64,000 nt of DNA from Ctena decussata (lineage: Eukaryota; Mollusca; Bivalvia; Lucinida; Lucinidae): NCBI GenBank assembly GCA_963989385.1, contig OZ022511.1:6510001-6574000 (forward strand), written 5' to 3'. The translations under genes and the position numbers were made by a program. Below, piece by piece: positions 1 to 11,837 of the stretch. The notes beneath the pieces are model-generated. The model ran no database searches. It saw only the letters and a list, made by a program, of their open reading frames with translations, and had not been told where the DNA came from. Each line of letters begins with the position of its first letter. Positions within the stretch are counted from its first letter, which is position 1.

Positions 1-2239
1 CTGCGAATATATTCATGACCTTTTTAAGGTCAAGGTAAAATGCAAGGCACTATCATTTTTCACCTTTACTTCATTTTTGTCCATACTAAGATATATATGT
101 CGTGTTTCAAAGCGTAAATGCGTTTAGTTTTACAGAAAACTTGATTTTGGAGAGCTTTAGCGAGCACATTACGGGTATTCGCAGTACTTTTTCCACATAA
201 AAACAATGAAAATAGAAAATAATATAGACTGCTTTGACAAAACATTCAGTTACTGACTTCGAATGGTATTATAAAGCAATACCTTAAATTGTGAAAAATA
301 GGTTTGGGCCATACCGAACACAGTTGTTGCCATGGCGACCAATATTTTGGCCTACAAACACTATATGTCGAATCGGATTTCTATATCCGGGATGCTCTAG
401 CTGGTTTGTTTTAAGCTCTGATAAACCGTCCGAGGCAGATAAACAATATGCAGAAGGCCCATAAGCTGATGACACTAAACACCGTATTTAGGTAAGCGGA
501 AATACCACATTATTGACGGTCACACTAAACACCAAATGACTGACATACATGCGTATTTGTGAACTTTCGGAGTAAGTCGCGGGTCTTTAGACGCTTGCTA
601 TATTTAAGCTATCTTGTTTTCTCGTTTAAAGCAATACTAAAGTGTATTTCTATAGATAAACAACCAGGTAAATATAAGAAACAAGGAATGAGCTTGCACA
701 GAAGTCAGCTTGCCAACTAGGAAACAGCCTTTATAGCCCGAGTCGAGCATCGAACATAAATAAGATTTCTCGCCATGCTGTTATATTAAGTAGCCTAAAT
801 GTTAAAGACAATAATAACAAAAGCAACAAAAGGGGTCGGATTTCAATATCGTGCCAGTGGCACAACTACAGGGAACGCTGATTTGTGTTCATCATAACTA
901 TGAGTCAAGAAGCAACAAAGGGACATAATTTCACATGAATAAAATTTGTTTTTGCTCGTAAAATCTGTCATTACTAAAACCATTGTCCTAGGGGATATAC
1001 CTGTGCCACATTGCCGAATATCTCCGTACCTAACCAAAAAAGCTATTTTCTAACAAACGAACGCGACCATTAGTCTGACTGAATAGAGTCGTTTATACAT
1101 TATATACACAAGCCTCTATTCTATCGGCAGACTCTTTCAGTTTTAGGGTTTATTTCATCAGTCTGTTATGGCTGTATTGTCAATGTTCAGATCCTCAGCA
1201 TATTGGTATCAGAATATCTTTTATAAACAAAAAGATAACAAAGACGGATTATCCTGTCTGTAATTGTTTCCAAATTATGAACAAGATACACTAATTTCAT
1301 TTCATAAGAGAGGATTCTCTATGGAGATATTATCTCTATATTCCTGCAATTATAATTTTTAAAAGAGAATGTTTTGAACATATATTAATGTGTGAAGTGA
1401 TTGTTCGCATAAGCTATGCATAATACATAATGAGTCTTCAACTTACAAGCATCAAAGTCGCGAAATCAAACATAAGAAGTATGATGATATGGAGGATTCT
1501 GAAGTTTTAGAACTACACGTACTACTCGTTCTTAATTAACCACATTGGTATCAGGCAGATTGAAATGGTGTGGTGTGATATGGTGCAAGGCACAGAAAAG
1601 CCTCGAAAACTTGTGCAAGATCATACAAAACATACTATAATCCGAGTGGAAGCTATGTTGTTAGTTTAAATTTAAGATCGGCTGTTTATCTCTATATAAG
1701 AAAGGCTTAATTAGTGTTGTGTGGAGTAAGTTAATAGCTCAAGAAGCGGACAAAAAGAGAGAAAAAAGAATCTGAATTGGAAAACGCATGCTCACAAAAG
1801 ATTCACAGATGCATTTCGTTCCATGCAGTTCAAGATCACATCCTCTACCAAGATAGCTGTCTAACCCCCTCTAGCTATAGCTGTCCCACAAAATATATTC
1901 TACCACAAACTCGTTGAAAAAAGCTGTGAAAATCATTTAACTTTTTCATGGTACTATAGAAAGTTTCAGTTCTGTCTGTATATTCCATTTACAGACGGGA
2001 ACATATACCTTCCGATGGTGGTGGTGTGTGCGTGTCGGAGGGGGGGGGGAGGAGGGGAGGGCGGGAGGGGGGAGACAGCGAGGCTGCGGATAGACAACCA
2101 TCTATGATCTGGTACATATCATGTCTGTGATTGATTAACTTTTTTTTTCTTTACAAATGCATGTATTTCATGTTGATAACACATGATAAAAGTGAAATCG
2201 TTACTTGCGGGTACAACTGTGTTCATCTTTGTTAAGCAT
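1..2239. other. No gene recognised
   Basis: AT-rich sequence with only short ORFs (under about 65 codons) that show no motif. I see no mobile-element coding remnant and no RNA gene. The only structured stretch is the G-rich tract listed separately. Confidence 0.5.
2036..2074 (+). repeat. G-rich purine tract
   Basis: Runs of G separated by single A or C residues give at least four blocks of three or more G within 40 bases, so a G-quadruplex is possible on the plus strand. No gene lies next to it and no function is implied. Confidence 0.6.
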
Positions 2240-2494
2240 AAAAGAGCTGGTGGTCAGAGTTCATTCATAAGCTTCAAGTCAGTTAAGAGCTGGTTGCTCA
2301 GGGTTTAAACTGGTTGCTAAAGTCAAATACGCATATACGTTCTTTTTTTTTCAAGAGACTTTAAAAGTCATAAAGCTGTACTTCAAACAGTTATTGATAT
2401 CTAGTTCAATGCACAAACAGGATATTCTGTTTGAAATTCAGCCAAGGTTTCAGAGCTCTTCAAAGTTGGTTGCTTAAGGCTCATTCAGGACAAG
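2240..2494 (+). repeat. Left part of a degenerate ~180-bp tandem array
   Basis: Contains the signature words GGTTGCTAAG-like, then a T-rich stretch with TTTTTCAA and a GTTAAAAGTC-like word. The same words recur on the far side of the BEL element at 8868-10330, so the retrotransposon landed inside a pre-existing array. Confidence 0.65.
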
Positions 2495-2761
2495 AGATAA
2501 TTGATTTTACGACATCATGCTTTTGGTGATGTTATTTAAATGTTAGACTTGTTTACGTGATGTGGCGTTACACGTATCGCAACGGTACGTCGGTTACGTT
2601 ACGTCGGTTACTAGGGAATGGGGTATAGATAGTCAGGTTTAGAAGACGTCGCGGGTAATCGTATGGGCCAAAATCAGTTTAAAGTATCGGAATAAATTGG
2701 AATTTGCATACGAACTTGGTTTTCTGGAGTTATTTCCATAATCGGGAAATTCTACGGACCA
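2495..2761 (+). repeat. BEL/Pao 5' LTR
   Basis: Direct repeat of 8601-8867, same length, starting at the GATAATTG word and ending at CTACGGACCA. Expected to hold the promoter and polyadenylation signals. I could not define a TATA box with confidence. Confidence 0.9.
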
Positions 2762-2766
2762 GAAAT

Positions 2767-2779
2767 TGGTAGCAGAGCG
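2767..2779 (+). other. BEL/Pao primer-binding site
   Basis: TGGTAGCAGAGCG begins five bases after the 5' LTR. TGG at this position is the complement of a tRNA CCA end. I did not assign the tRNA species. Confidence 0.7.
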
Positions 2780-2825
2780 AGGTTCGGAGACACTAAATCG
2801 AAGTAAATACGGAATTTACAGAAAA

Positions 2826-4655
2826 ATGGCGTCGTTGGAGAACGGTATCAACGGAGATGATCTGCGGGAACATGGCGATCCAACAGGGACAGCTGGCGAT
2901 TTAACAGACTTGGAAGTGGAATTGAAAAGGGAAAGGTTCCGCGCTAAATCAAACTTCACACGGATTAAAAACAAGGTATTGTTTTTGATAGATCAGCCGG
3001 AAAAGCCAGGCTACCGGGAGATTCAAGAGGCATGTAATAAAATGGACAATGCTGTGGAAAGCGCCATGGACGTGATGACAAGACTGTCCGAACTTTTCGG
3101 GAAAAATAAGGAAAAACACGTAAACAATAAAGTAATGCTCGAGATGGAGAAGCTGGATGCTGAATTTTCGACAACATACGCGGCGGCGCAGCATTATATC
3201 CACGCACAAAAGGAACAGTCAAGTGAAACTTCGGAAATACATTTAATTGACTTGCTGAGTCGAATGAACATTTCTGATCAGTCGGAAACCTACCGAAAAG
3301 GAGAGTACAACGTTTCACAAGAGGTAGGAAGTGTTGATTCTTACAGTTATATCTGCAATTCGGTGCCATTAAAAAGAGCAGTGAAAAACAAACAAACAGT
3401 ACCACCAAATACCAGAAAAATGCAATGGTTTATGGAGCAGAACCACAGCAAGAACTTAATAAGGACATTTCGCTGCCAAATGAACAGTCTTAAGAGCTTC
3501 ATCGCCTCGTAGTGAGAAAAAACAGCCTGAACGCCGCGGCATCACCGTTCGAACGAACTGCCACATGTAGTAACAACACTACCCCCCACGATTGGGCAAG
3601 ATTTATGGAGGCAGTTAAAACGAGTGCAGATACCTGTATTTGCCGGCGAAAAGAAAAACTACCAAAGTTGGAAGGCATCTTTCCTCGCCTGCATCGATTC
3701 TGCACCGGCAACCGCCGAATACAAGTTACTGCAACTTCGGCAGTACGTCTCCGGGAAAGCTCTGAAGATAATCGACAACCTGGGACACTCCGCTGCTGCC
3801 TACGAAGCAGCCAAGGATCGCTTAGAAAGAAAGTACGGTGGAAAGCGTAGGCAGATAGCAGTATACCTGGAAGAGTTGGAGGGGTTTCCGCAGATACGGC
3901 AGGGTCACGCGAAGGATATAGAAGAATTTGCTGATCTTCTAGACATTGCAATGATCAACCTACAAGAGGCCGGACAACAACACGAGCTAGGTGTTGGGTC
4001 GCTCTACGCGAAGCTACAGCGCAAGATACCCGAGGCAATGCTAGCGAAGTACCATCGCTGGGTGTTCGAGTATAACAATGAAGAGTCAGTGCTATCATTA
4101 CGGGAGTGGAAACTGCAAGAATCAGACTTCCAGACGATAGCCACAGAGGCAGTTCGCGGGTTGTCAGGAAAGTCTACAAAACCACCATCTCGCCCAACAC
4201 CCAGACAGGGGAACCAGCTAACATTTTTCGGCGAAGCAGATTCTGTCCGTAATTCGAAGAAAATGCCATGCCTCGATTGCGGAAAGAATCATGGCATATG
4301 GAACTGTCCAGAATTTAATCGAAGAAAAGTGGCAGATAGATGGAATTTCGCTAAACACAATCAGTTATGTTTTTGCTGTTTAGCTCAAGGCCACCAGGGT
4401 AAAGCATGTCCTAGAAGTCGACAATGCGGACAAACGGGTGTACGGGCTTACATCAAAGGGTGTTGCATAAAAAATGGATCCACCAGGCCAACTCCGGTAA
4501 ATTTGGATAAATTGTCGAAAGTAGTAGGTACCGGCACTATAGGGCCGCAAGATCGGGACAGTAGCCTTACGGAGGGGAAAGAGCAGACAACAATGGGCAC
4601 TCAAAGCAACATCAGAGCAAACTTTATAGGGCTTCGTACGGTGCCTGCCATTCTG
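2826..4655 (+). pseudogene. gag: BEL/Pao gag region, frame-broken
   Basis: The first ATG in good context is at 2826. The protein begins MASLENGINGDD and carries a charged, helix-rich N-terminal half. A frame change near 3300-3420, an in-frame TAA near 3490, and another shift near 3620-3650 break it. From 3624 the frame is open again and encodes a Pao-type gag domain (DUF1759-like, for example FAGEKKNYQSWKASF). It ends with two zinc-knuckle-like motifs: CLDC...H...C near 4269 and CFCCLAQGHQGKAC near 4368 (C-x2-C-x4-H-x4-C). The knuckles bind nucleic acid in this family. In an intact element this would be continuous with pol. Confidence 0.85.
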
Positions 4656-5290
4656 TAAAATGGTGAACGGTCTTTGAACATTAATGCCTTGCTAAACGAC
4701 GCCTGTACAAAATCCTACATTAATGCTGACGTCGCAGCTGAGCTAGGTCTACAGGGAAGAACCGAGAAAGTGACCGTTAATATACTGAACGGACAGGTGG
4801 AGACATTTGAGACTAAGCCTATCAACGTTGAACTCATGAGTATAACCGGCAACGTAAGCACAATGGTTAGTGCGTGCACGGTAGACAGAGTGACGGGTAA
4901 CATGCCGGTTGTAGAATGGAATAAGTCCAAGCAGCAGTTGTCTCACCTAAGAAACATCGACTTCTCAACTTCTGCCACGAGGCCAATTGTCGACATGCTG
5001 TTGGGATTGGACTGCGCCGATCTGCTCTATGCCATTCAGGAAGTTAGAGAAAAACCAGGAGAGCCTATCGCCAGGCTCACACCGCTAGGATGGACATGCA
5101 TTGGGAATACCGGGCCAACTTCTCAAGAGGTATATCATACAAACTTTGCCTACACGTATTTTGTTAAAAATCAGGCTGAAATTCAGCAGATAAATTTGAC
5201 GTTGAAACAATTTTGGGAGATCGAACATGTCCAGTCACCGCATGATGCACCAATAGTTCGCATTGAAGAGCAATTGGCTATAAAAAAAGG
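4656..5290 (+). pseudogene. BEL/Pao aspartic protease region
   Basis: Opens with an in-frame TAA at 4656-4658, then continues in the gag frame. The catalytic segment is visible as ALLNDACTKSYINAD near 4686. The Asp is kept, but the residue normally Ser or Thr two positions later is Cys. This matches the retropepsin of BEL/Pao elements (peptidase A17 / DUF1758-like). The frame is lost at the A-run 5282-5288, where one extra A moves the downstream coding into another frame. Confidence 0.85.
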
Positions 5291-6740
5291 TTGAAAGCAC
5301 GCTTTCGTTCGAGAACCAAATGTACAGAGTCGGTATACCGTGGAAGTCCGATACACGTGCATTGCCAGATAATTATGAGATGACTCTTAAAAGATTAGAA
5401 AACACAGACAAACGGTTGAAAAAGTCCCCGGACGTTGCACAGGCATACAACAAATGCATTGTACGGTACGTCCAGATGGGTTACGTCACAAAAGTTAAAG
5501 AGCCGGAGCGGTCAACGTCAAGGTGGTACCTTCCACATTTCCCGGTATTAAGACCAGATAAAGACACTACCAAGGTGAGAACTGTCTTTGACGCATCGGC
5601 AAGATACGAAGGTCATTCGCTCAATGACCTGATTCACCAAGGTCCAAAGCTACAGCGGGAACTATTTGATGTTCTACTGCGATTCAGACGACAACCAGTT
5701 GCACTTGTATGCGATATTGCGGAAATGTACCTGCGAATCGGTATAGCTCATGAAGACAAGCCTTTTCATCGATTCCTATGGAGGGGAATAGATCAAAATC
5801 GCCAGCCAGATACTTACCAATTTGATCGGGTCGTGTTTGGGGTCAACTCTTCTCCGTTCCAGGCCCAGTTTGTCCTACAACACCATGCTAAGAAATTCAA
5901 AGACACATTTCCACTGACAGCTGAAACGGTGCTACGGTCTACCTACATGGATGATTCGATAGATTCGGTGATAAATAATGATCAAGGGATAGAACTGAAC
6001 AGGCAACTATCGCAACTGTAGACACAGGCCGGAATTCATGCAAGAAAATGGTTGTCTAACTCGCCTTGGGTGTTGAGAGGCATCCCACTACAGGATCGCA
6101 AGGCTGAATTAGACCTGGAGGAAGACTACTTACCAAGTACAAAGACACTAGGAGTGTGGTGGCTGTCTGAACAAGATGTTTTTACATTCAGAGAGAATGC
6201 ATCCAGTAGCGAGGTGAAGTACACAATACGCAATTTTCTGAAACAGATAGCTACACTCTTTGATCCCATAGGCTTTTTGGCTCCATTCACCATTAGTGCC
6301 AAAATGCTGCTGCAACAAATGTGGACGGCCGGATGGGACTGGGACGAGGAGCTGACTGAACCGTTAACCAACGCAGCACGTGCCTGGTTCCGTGAACTAC
6401 CAGAGCTAACGCAGTTACAAATACCTCGATGTCTGCTTGTAGGAGGAAAGCAGATAGACAAAGTTTACTTGCACACATTTGTTGACGCCTCTGAAGATGC
6501 ATTTGGAGCCGTTGCTTATGTAAGGTACAGCTACCAAGATGGGACTATCTCCACAAACATAGTGGCTGCTAAGACACGGGTCGCACCTACCACAGCGACA
6601 AGTATCCCACGTCTAGAACTAATGGGCGCAGTTATTGGGGTCCGACTATCGACGAGAATAGCGAGGGTTCTGGAGCTTCAGATGAGTCGGGCAGTCTTCT
6701 GGTCGGACAGTCAGAACGTTCTTTGGTGGATAAAATGGGC
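5287..6740 (+). pseudogene. pol: BEL/Pao reverse transcriptase and RNase H
   Basis: Reverse transcriptase copies the element RNA. Visible landmarks are VRTVFDASARYEGHSLND near 5576, the motif A region ALVCDIAEMYLRIG near 5701, and the catalytic box STYMDDSID near 5938. An in-frame TAG at 6019-6021 interrupts the domain, and the same frame continues at 6022. RNase H follows, with HTFVDASEDAFGAVAY near 6472, SIPRLELMGA near 6603 and FWSDSQNVLWWIK near 6700. These hold the expected acidic residues. A one-base frame error near 6730-6740 ends this open stretch. Confidence 0.9.
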
Positions 6741-8371
6741 ACAGTCGAGACTTCAATCCATTTGTTGCTAACCGGGTAGGCGAGATTCAGACAAGTACAA
6801 ATCCAGAGCAGTGGAGATATGCACCAACTAGTTTAAATCCAGCCGATATTCTCAGCAGGGGAATGACGGCAACTGATCTTGAAAATTGCGACAGATGGTG
6901 GAAAGGACCAGAGTTCTTGAAAAAGCCAGAAGAAGCTTGGCCAACAAAAATTATCAAGAATAACCACACAGGATACGACGAAATGAAGCGATCCGGTAGA
7001 CCAACAATATTTACCAGAACGGAAAACAGCTCGGAGTCCAGATTTTTCATCATGCACAGGTCACAGAGTTCACTGACGAATGGAAGGCTCTGTCTCGCGG
7101 GAAACCTTTGCCATCAAGAAGCAAGTTGCTGGGGTTGCAACCAAAACTTGACGACGACGGGTTGATGCGGTCTGATGGTCGATTGAAGCATGCAGAGTTT
7201 CTACCATATGACGTGCGGTATCCATTCATTCTGCCAAGATGAAACTGGGTGACTAAGCTTATCGTAAAGGAATACCATGTACGAGGAAACCATGCCACCG
7301 GGACCAACCAGACACTCGCAGCATTATCCACTCGATACTGGTTACTTGCAGGCCGCGAAGAAATACGAGAATGGGAAAAGGAGCATGCGGCCTGTCGCCG
7401 ACGGAAATCGAAGCCTTGCTCGCAAATAATGGCACCATTGCCAACATCGAGACTGAAGCCATCTCTGCGAGCATTTGCTAGGTCGGCAGTTGATTTCGCT
7501 GGCCCATTCATTGCAAGTCAAGGACGAGGAAAACGACGCGAGAAGAGATACCTCTGCCTGTTTACCTGTCTCGCCACAAGAGCTGTTCACTTAGAGATGG
7601 CATACGGACTGGACACGGATTCATTCCTGAACGCGTTTTACAGGATGGCCAGTCGTAGAGGTATACCAGAAGAAATGTTTTCGGACAACGGTACTAACTT
7701 CAAAGGCGCGGACGCGGAACTGAAGTCGCTGGTTAGGGAACTAGATGAGAACAAAATTAACCAGTCCATAGCCAACAAAGGAGTCACCTGACACTTTAAA
7801 CCACCACTTGCACCGCATTTCGGTGGTGTCCACGAGACTATGATTAAGTCGGCGAAGAAAGCAATAAAAGCCATACTTGGAAAAGCGGATATCAGCGACG
7901 AACTCAGAACAGCAATGATCGGAGCTGAGGGCCTGATAAACTCGAGGGGTCTGACATATCAATCGGCAAATCCAGCAAACGACGTCCCATTGACCCCCAA
8001 TCATTTTCTCCACAGACAAGTCGGGGGGTCAATTTGCATCCTCCTCCTGTGATGAGACAAACTTAAATCCGAGAAAGAGATGGCGCCATATCCAAGAACT
8101 CGTGCGCCACTTTTGCAGAAGATGGATTCGTGAATGGTTACCGAGGCTCAGCGCACGACAAAAATGGTTCCGGGCGCCACGTGACGTCCAGATCGATGAC
8201 GTCATGTTGGTCATCTAACCGGACACATCGAGAGGAAACTGGCCGCTCGGACGGATACTCGAGGTCTATCCAGGACGAGACGGGTACGTGCGGGTTGTGA
8301 AGATCCAAGTCGGAGAAGGGACTTTAATTAGACCAGTGAACAAGCTGTGTCCACTCGAGTTGGAACCTTAA
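6740..8371 (+). pseudogene. BEL/Pao integrase and C-terminal DUF5641-like region
   Basis: After a linker (6740-7230, with one further frame change near 7010-7030) the integrase zinc-binding region begins after an in-frame TGA at 7240-7242. It keeps the two His (EYHVRGNHATGTNQT), but the first Cys of the CxxC pair is His (EHAACRRRK). The core has AVDFAGPF near 7486, FSDNGTNFKGAD near 7678 and GGVHETMIKSAKKAI near 7822, giving a D, D, E set. A TGA at 7789-7791 splits it. A frame change near 8040-8060 leads into a C-terminal domain (NPRKRWRHIQELVRHF..., then [15 protein letters not shown]...[11 protein letters not shown]) typical of BEL pol ends. This domain has one TAA at 8216-8218 and ends at 8371. 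Confidence 0.88.
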
Positions 8372-8577
8372 CCATGATAAATGGACTAATACCCGCTTAA
8401 TTAAGTCTTTGATATTTTTATTGTTAGTTAGATATAAGTTTTGTTGTTTAAATAGCTTTCAAAATGGCATAATGAAATAATAACATATGAAGCAGGTGCG
8501 CGTTATAATTTGACAACTGAATGTATACAAGCTAACATTTATTTAACCCGGCTTACCTTCAAAATGAATGTCATTTT
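8372..8577. other. BEL/Pao 3' untranslated region
   Basis: Non-coding AT-rich spacer between the end of pol and the polypurine tract. Confidence 0.6.
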
Positions 8578-8600
8578 GAGGAGGGGAAAATGAGGAAAAG
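8578..8600 (+). other. BEL/Pao polypurine tract
   Basis: An almost pure purine run (GAGGAGGGGAAAATGAGG, then AAAAG) directly abuts the 3' LTR, as expected for the plus-strand primer of LTR retrotransposons. Confidence 0.8.
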
Positions 8601-8867
8601 TGATAATTGGTTTTACGACATCATGCTTTTGGTGATGTTTTTTAAATGTTAGACTTGTTTTCGTGATGTGGCGTTACACGTATTGCAACGGTACGTCGGT
8701 TACGTTACGTCGGTTACTAGGGAATGGGGTATAGATAGTCAGATTTAGAAGACGTCGCGGGTAATCGTATGGGCTAAAATCAGTTTAAAGTATCGGAATA
8801 AATTGGAATTTGCATACGAACTTGGTTTTCTGATGTTATTTCCATAATCGGGATATTCTACGGACCA
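8601..8867 (+). repeat. BEL/Pao 3' LTR
   Basis: Same length as the 5' LTR, with about 10 mismatches by manual alignment. Starts TGATAATTGG and ends CTACGGACCA. Confidence 0.9.
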
Positions 8868-10330
8868 CTCATATTGGCAGCTATGGGCGGATACATAGAG
8901 ATTTTCAACGTATTTTATAACTCTATCAACTTTATTTTGCCTACATAATTTGTTTGGCGTAAAAGATAATTTTGGCTGAATATAGTCGAAAATTCCAAAT
9001 CTCTTAGGTTTGTTGCTAAGGGCTCCAATCGGTTGATAAGGACACATTTTTCAACAGATTGTAGAGGTCAGTTAGTTACGATTTAAACTTTTCTTACAAA
9101 ACTGTCTTCATAATTTGTTGCAGATAAAATATATTCCGGATAAATTTCAGTAAAACGTCTCGAATTTGCTAAGAGCTAGTTGCTATAGACTGGTTGCTAA
9201 GGATGCTAAGGATAAATGTATAAATATTTGTTCTAGAACGAGTGAATAAATAGCTGTTTTTCAATAAATTGTTAGAGTCTAATACTTACGCTTCAAAATT
9301 ATATACAACTGTTAATATAGTACATTGTTAATAGAAGACCATTTGTTTGGAATTCACTCAATAGCTCTCAATCGGTTGGATGGTGGTTGTCAAGTGCTAA
9401 AATCAGTTGCTAAGGGCAAATGTATACCCGTATTGTTTCAACAAATTTTCAAAGATAGACACCAATGCTTCCTATTGTCTTCATAGTTTAAAGCACATGT
9501 AAGATATACCATATGAAGTTTATTCAAGTGTCTCAAATCTGCAAATCTGCTGAGAAAGGCTCGTTGCTAAGGACAAACATATACACATCTTTTTCAACAG
9601 TTTGTTAAAAGTCCACCACTGGTTTGATAAACATTACTTACAGTTATCTACATGAAATATTGCTGACAGAAGATAATTTATTTCGAATTAACTAAAGATC
9701 AATTTGTTACAAAAGGTGGTTGCGATGGGCTCTAACTGGTTGCCAAGGACAATAGATACCCATATGTTTAACATATTTCCAAAGTCAGACAGCTGTGCTT
9801 TAAATATTACTTCCAATGGTCTTCATAGTTTGTTGCTCATAACGGATATGCAGAATGAAAGTCAATCAGAAGTCTAGAATCTGTTGATAAAGGTAAATCT
9901 GTTGATAGAAAGTTGCTAAGGACTAATACTGGTTGCAAAAGACAAACGTAGACGCAGGGTTTTTAACAGTTTGTTAAATTCCATTACCTGTTTGTTAAAT
10001 ATTACTTACTATTGTCTGCATAATACATTACAAATAGAAGATATCTCATTCGGAATTCACTCAAAAGTTCCCAATTCGTTACAAAAGATGGTTGCTATGG
10101 GCTCAACCTGGTTGCTAAGATTAATATGAATGCATTTTTTCAAGCAGTTGAAAGTCAGTCAGCTGTCCTCTAAACACATACAAAAGTTTTTATCATAGTT
10201 TGTTACATATAAAAGTTATTCTATGTGGAATGAAGTCAAAGGGTTCAAATCTGTTAAAAGCTGGTTGCTAAGGGCTGATACTGGTTGCTAAGAACAAAAA
10301 TATACGTATTGCCTTCTCAAAAAAAGGTCC
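8868..10330 (+). repeat. Degenerate tandem array, ~165-210-bp units
   Basis: The word GTTGCTAAGGRC (or close variants) recurs near 9015, 9190, 9400, 9565, 9745, 9915, 10110 and 10280. It is usually followed by an ATATACACAT-like word, TTTTTCAACAG and TTGTTAAA. Units are strongly diverged and indel-rich, so the array is old. It continues the block at 2240-2494. No ORF is preserved. Confidence 0.75.
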
Positions 10331-11319
10331 AACACCTTTGCTCAAAACAAACCGTTTGGCATATAACAATCAAGAATTACTATACATAAAACTCATTGAA
10401 TTTGCAGAAGGAACTCCAATGCTTATCTTAAAATGGCAAGTTTTCAGAAATACGCGTGCATAAATCTGATGCCATGGCAACGGATTTGAAAATTAAGATA
10501 TCAACTTGAATGTAATGGCCTGCTAAACTATTTTAACCGTTAGAATGATTTAAGAATGCCATATCCAATTCGCGTTTAACGAAACAATAAGCATAGTATT
10601 TATTTCTATATATTTTCTTTCGACCTTTAATGAAATTACCTTGACTTGCCACACTAGTGGTCAAAGTCAATTGCGAAATGCATTTTTAATTTCTACTATT
10701 TATTTTCTTTCGATTATACCAAGATTCAGTCCCATATGTTACACTGTGTCCACCTTAAATCACGACTTTTAAAGTTTTCCTTTTTATTTTGAAGAGTTGA
10801 CCTTTGACCTTTGACATTGACCTTCAAAAGTGATAGAAAAGGTTCGCAGGAACCATTTTCGAAAACTACTCGTCCAAACAAACATTTTGGTATACAGTAT
10901 TCCTGATTAACAAAAAATGGACACGGGACTCACTACATAAGCAACTCCACTAATAGGAAAAGAACATTTTATGTATAGCGATAAAAAAGGCAAGAACTTT
11001 TTGCAGAGCTATGCATAAGTAAAGAGGCATAAACAACAGCCACCATCAAGCTATGTATGTAGATGTACACATCGACAATCGGATAGCCACTTGCCAAAGA
11101 AAAAGTAACGTTAAATATAGATCTTGGCGAAGGAAAGAATGTGTTTCTAGAACATTCTAAACTTTTTATAATAAATATTCTTGATTGTCACTTGTTGGTA
11201 GAATAATTGCAGAAAGTATTATAAATTACTGAGTTTAAGCGTTCATTCGTCCATCGAAGTAAGTCTCGATTCCTCTACTACGGGGTTCAGACGCTAATCG
11301 TTTGTGTTACTTTTATGTT
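10331..11319. other. No gene recognised
   Basis: No coding or RNA-gene signal. It holds short 'TGACCTTTGACC' style words like those in the tandem elements further right, and an isolated heat-shock-element-like TTCTAGAACATTC at 11145-11157 with no gene beside it. Confidence 0.45.
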
Positions 11320-11600
11320 AGGTTTAGGTCGGCGCCTTCACAAAGTCCGAGGCGTCGTGCAATCGAATAAGTAAGGAAATCTGTTAACCTTAATTGGTTA
11401 AACCACCAAGTACGCAGTTTGTCGCAAAACATCTAAATTGTAACCATTCTTTTAATATCGAATTATTATCTTCGTATATTGATAATAAAAATGTTTTTAA
11501 CAATTATTTTTCTGAATTTATACATCAAGTAACCATAAAATTCAGGTTCCGAAAGACCTTTCATCAGAAGTTTTTCAATCCGATTAATATTACTTTTATT
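11320..11600 (-). mobile_element. Diverged Naiad-like PLE fragment (RT C-terminus and 3' UTR)
   Basis: On the plus strand, words such as TTAGGTCGG, GGTTAAACCACC, ACCATAAAATTCAGGTTCCG and TTTTTCAATCCG line up in order with 16130-16400 of the nested Naiad-like element. It is a separate, older and 5'-truncated copy on the minus strand. Confidence 0.65.
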
Positions 11601-11647
11601 TCAGCATTGTTTTGAATAAGTAAAAAGATAGGCAATGATAGTTGGCA

Positions 11648-11822
11648 ACTAAATAGACCCAAACCAATTTAGAATCCTTTTTATGTGAAACCCAATGATG
11701 TTTTATTGGATAAAAGTTGGCTAATCACCGTTATTTACAATGGCAAAACTGTAGCAAGAAATTTGCAGCGATGCCTCATGATAAAATTTTTCAGGCTGAT
11801 AGAGCAATGGGGCCTTTAACTA
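11648..11822 (-). mobile_element. TTAA-flanked MITE, fragment of one end
   Basis: Reverse complement of the first ~175 bp of the MITE copies at 34813-35309 and 51791-52285. The end at about 11820 shows CAATGGGGCC next to TTAA, as in the other copies. The inner part of the element is missing. Confidence 0.75.
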
Positions 11823-11837
11823 AGACACATGAACAAC

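Larger units (their letters stand above)
2495..8867 (+). mobile_element. BEL/Pao-type LTR retrotransposon, decayed copy
   Basis: A 6.37-kb element with two 267-bp direct LTRs, a primer-binding site just after the 5' LTR, one gag-pol coding region, and a polypurine tract just before the 3' LTR. The order is gag (with CCHC knuckles), aspartic protease, RT, RNase H, integrase, then a C-terminal DUF5641-like domain. This is the BEL/Pao order. By manual alignment the LTRs differ at about 10 of 267 positions, so the insertion is old but still recognisable. The reading frame is broken by several stops and indels. I see no convincing 5-bp target-site duplication. The element sits inside the ~180-bp tandem array. 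Confidence 0.92.

Noticed and set aside
1090..1170. TCATCAG near 1156 with a TTTC nearby, a possible minus-strand hammerhead
   Set aside because: No stem II can form and stem III is missing. Chance match.
2480..8872. CTCAT near both BEL edges as a target-site duplication
   Set aside because: The left copy is 10 bases away from the LTR edge, so it is not a direct flank.
11145..11157. Perfect heat-shock-element-like TTCTAGAACATTC
   Set aside because: No gene within reach. A 9-base motif is expected by chance in 64 kb of AT-rich DNA.
11394..11615. A 73-codon plus-strand ORF
   Set aside because: It lies antisense to a diverged Naiad-like RT fragment and has no independent support.
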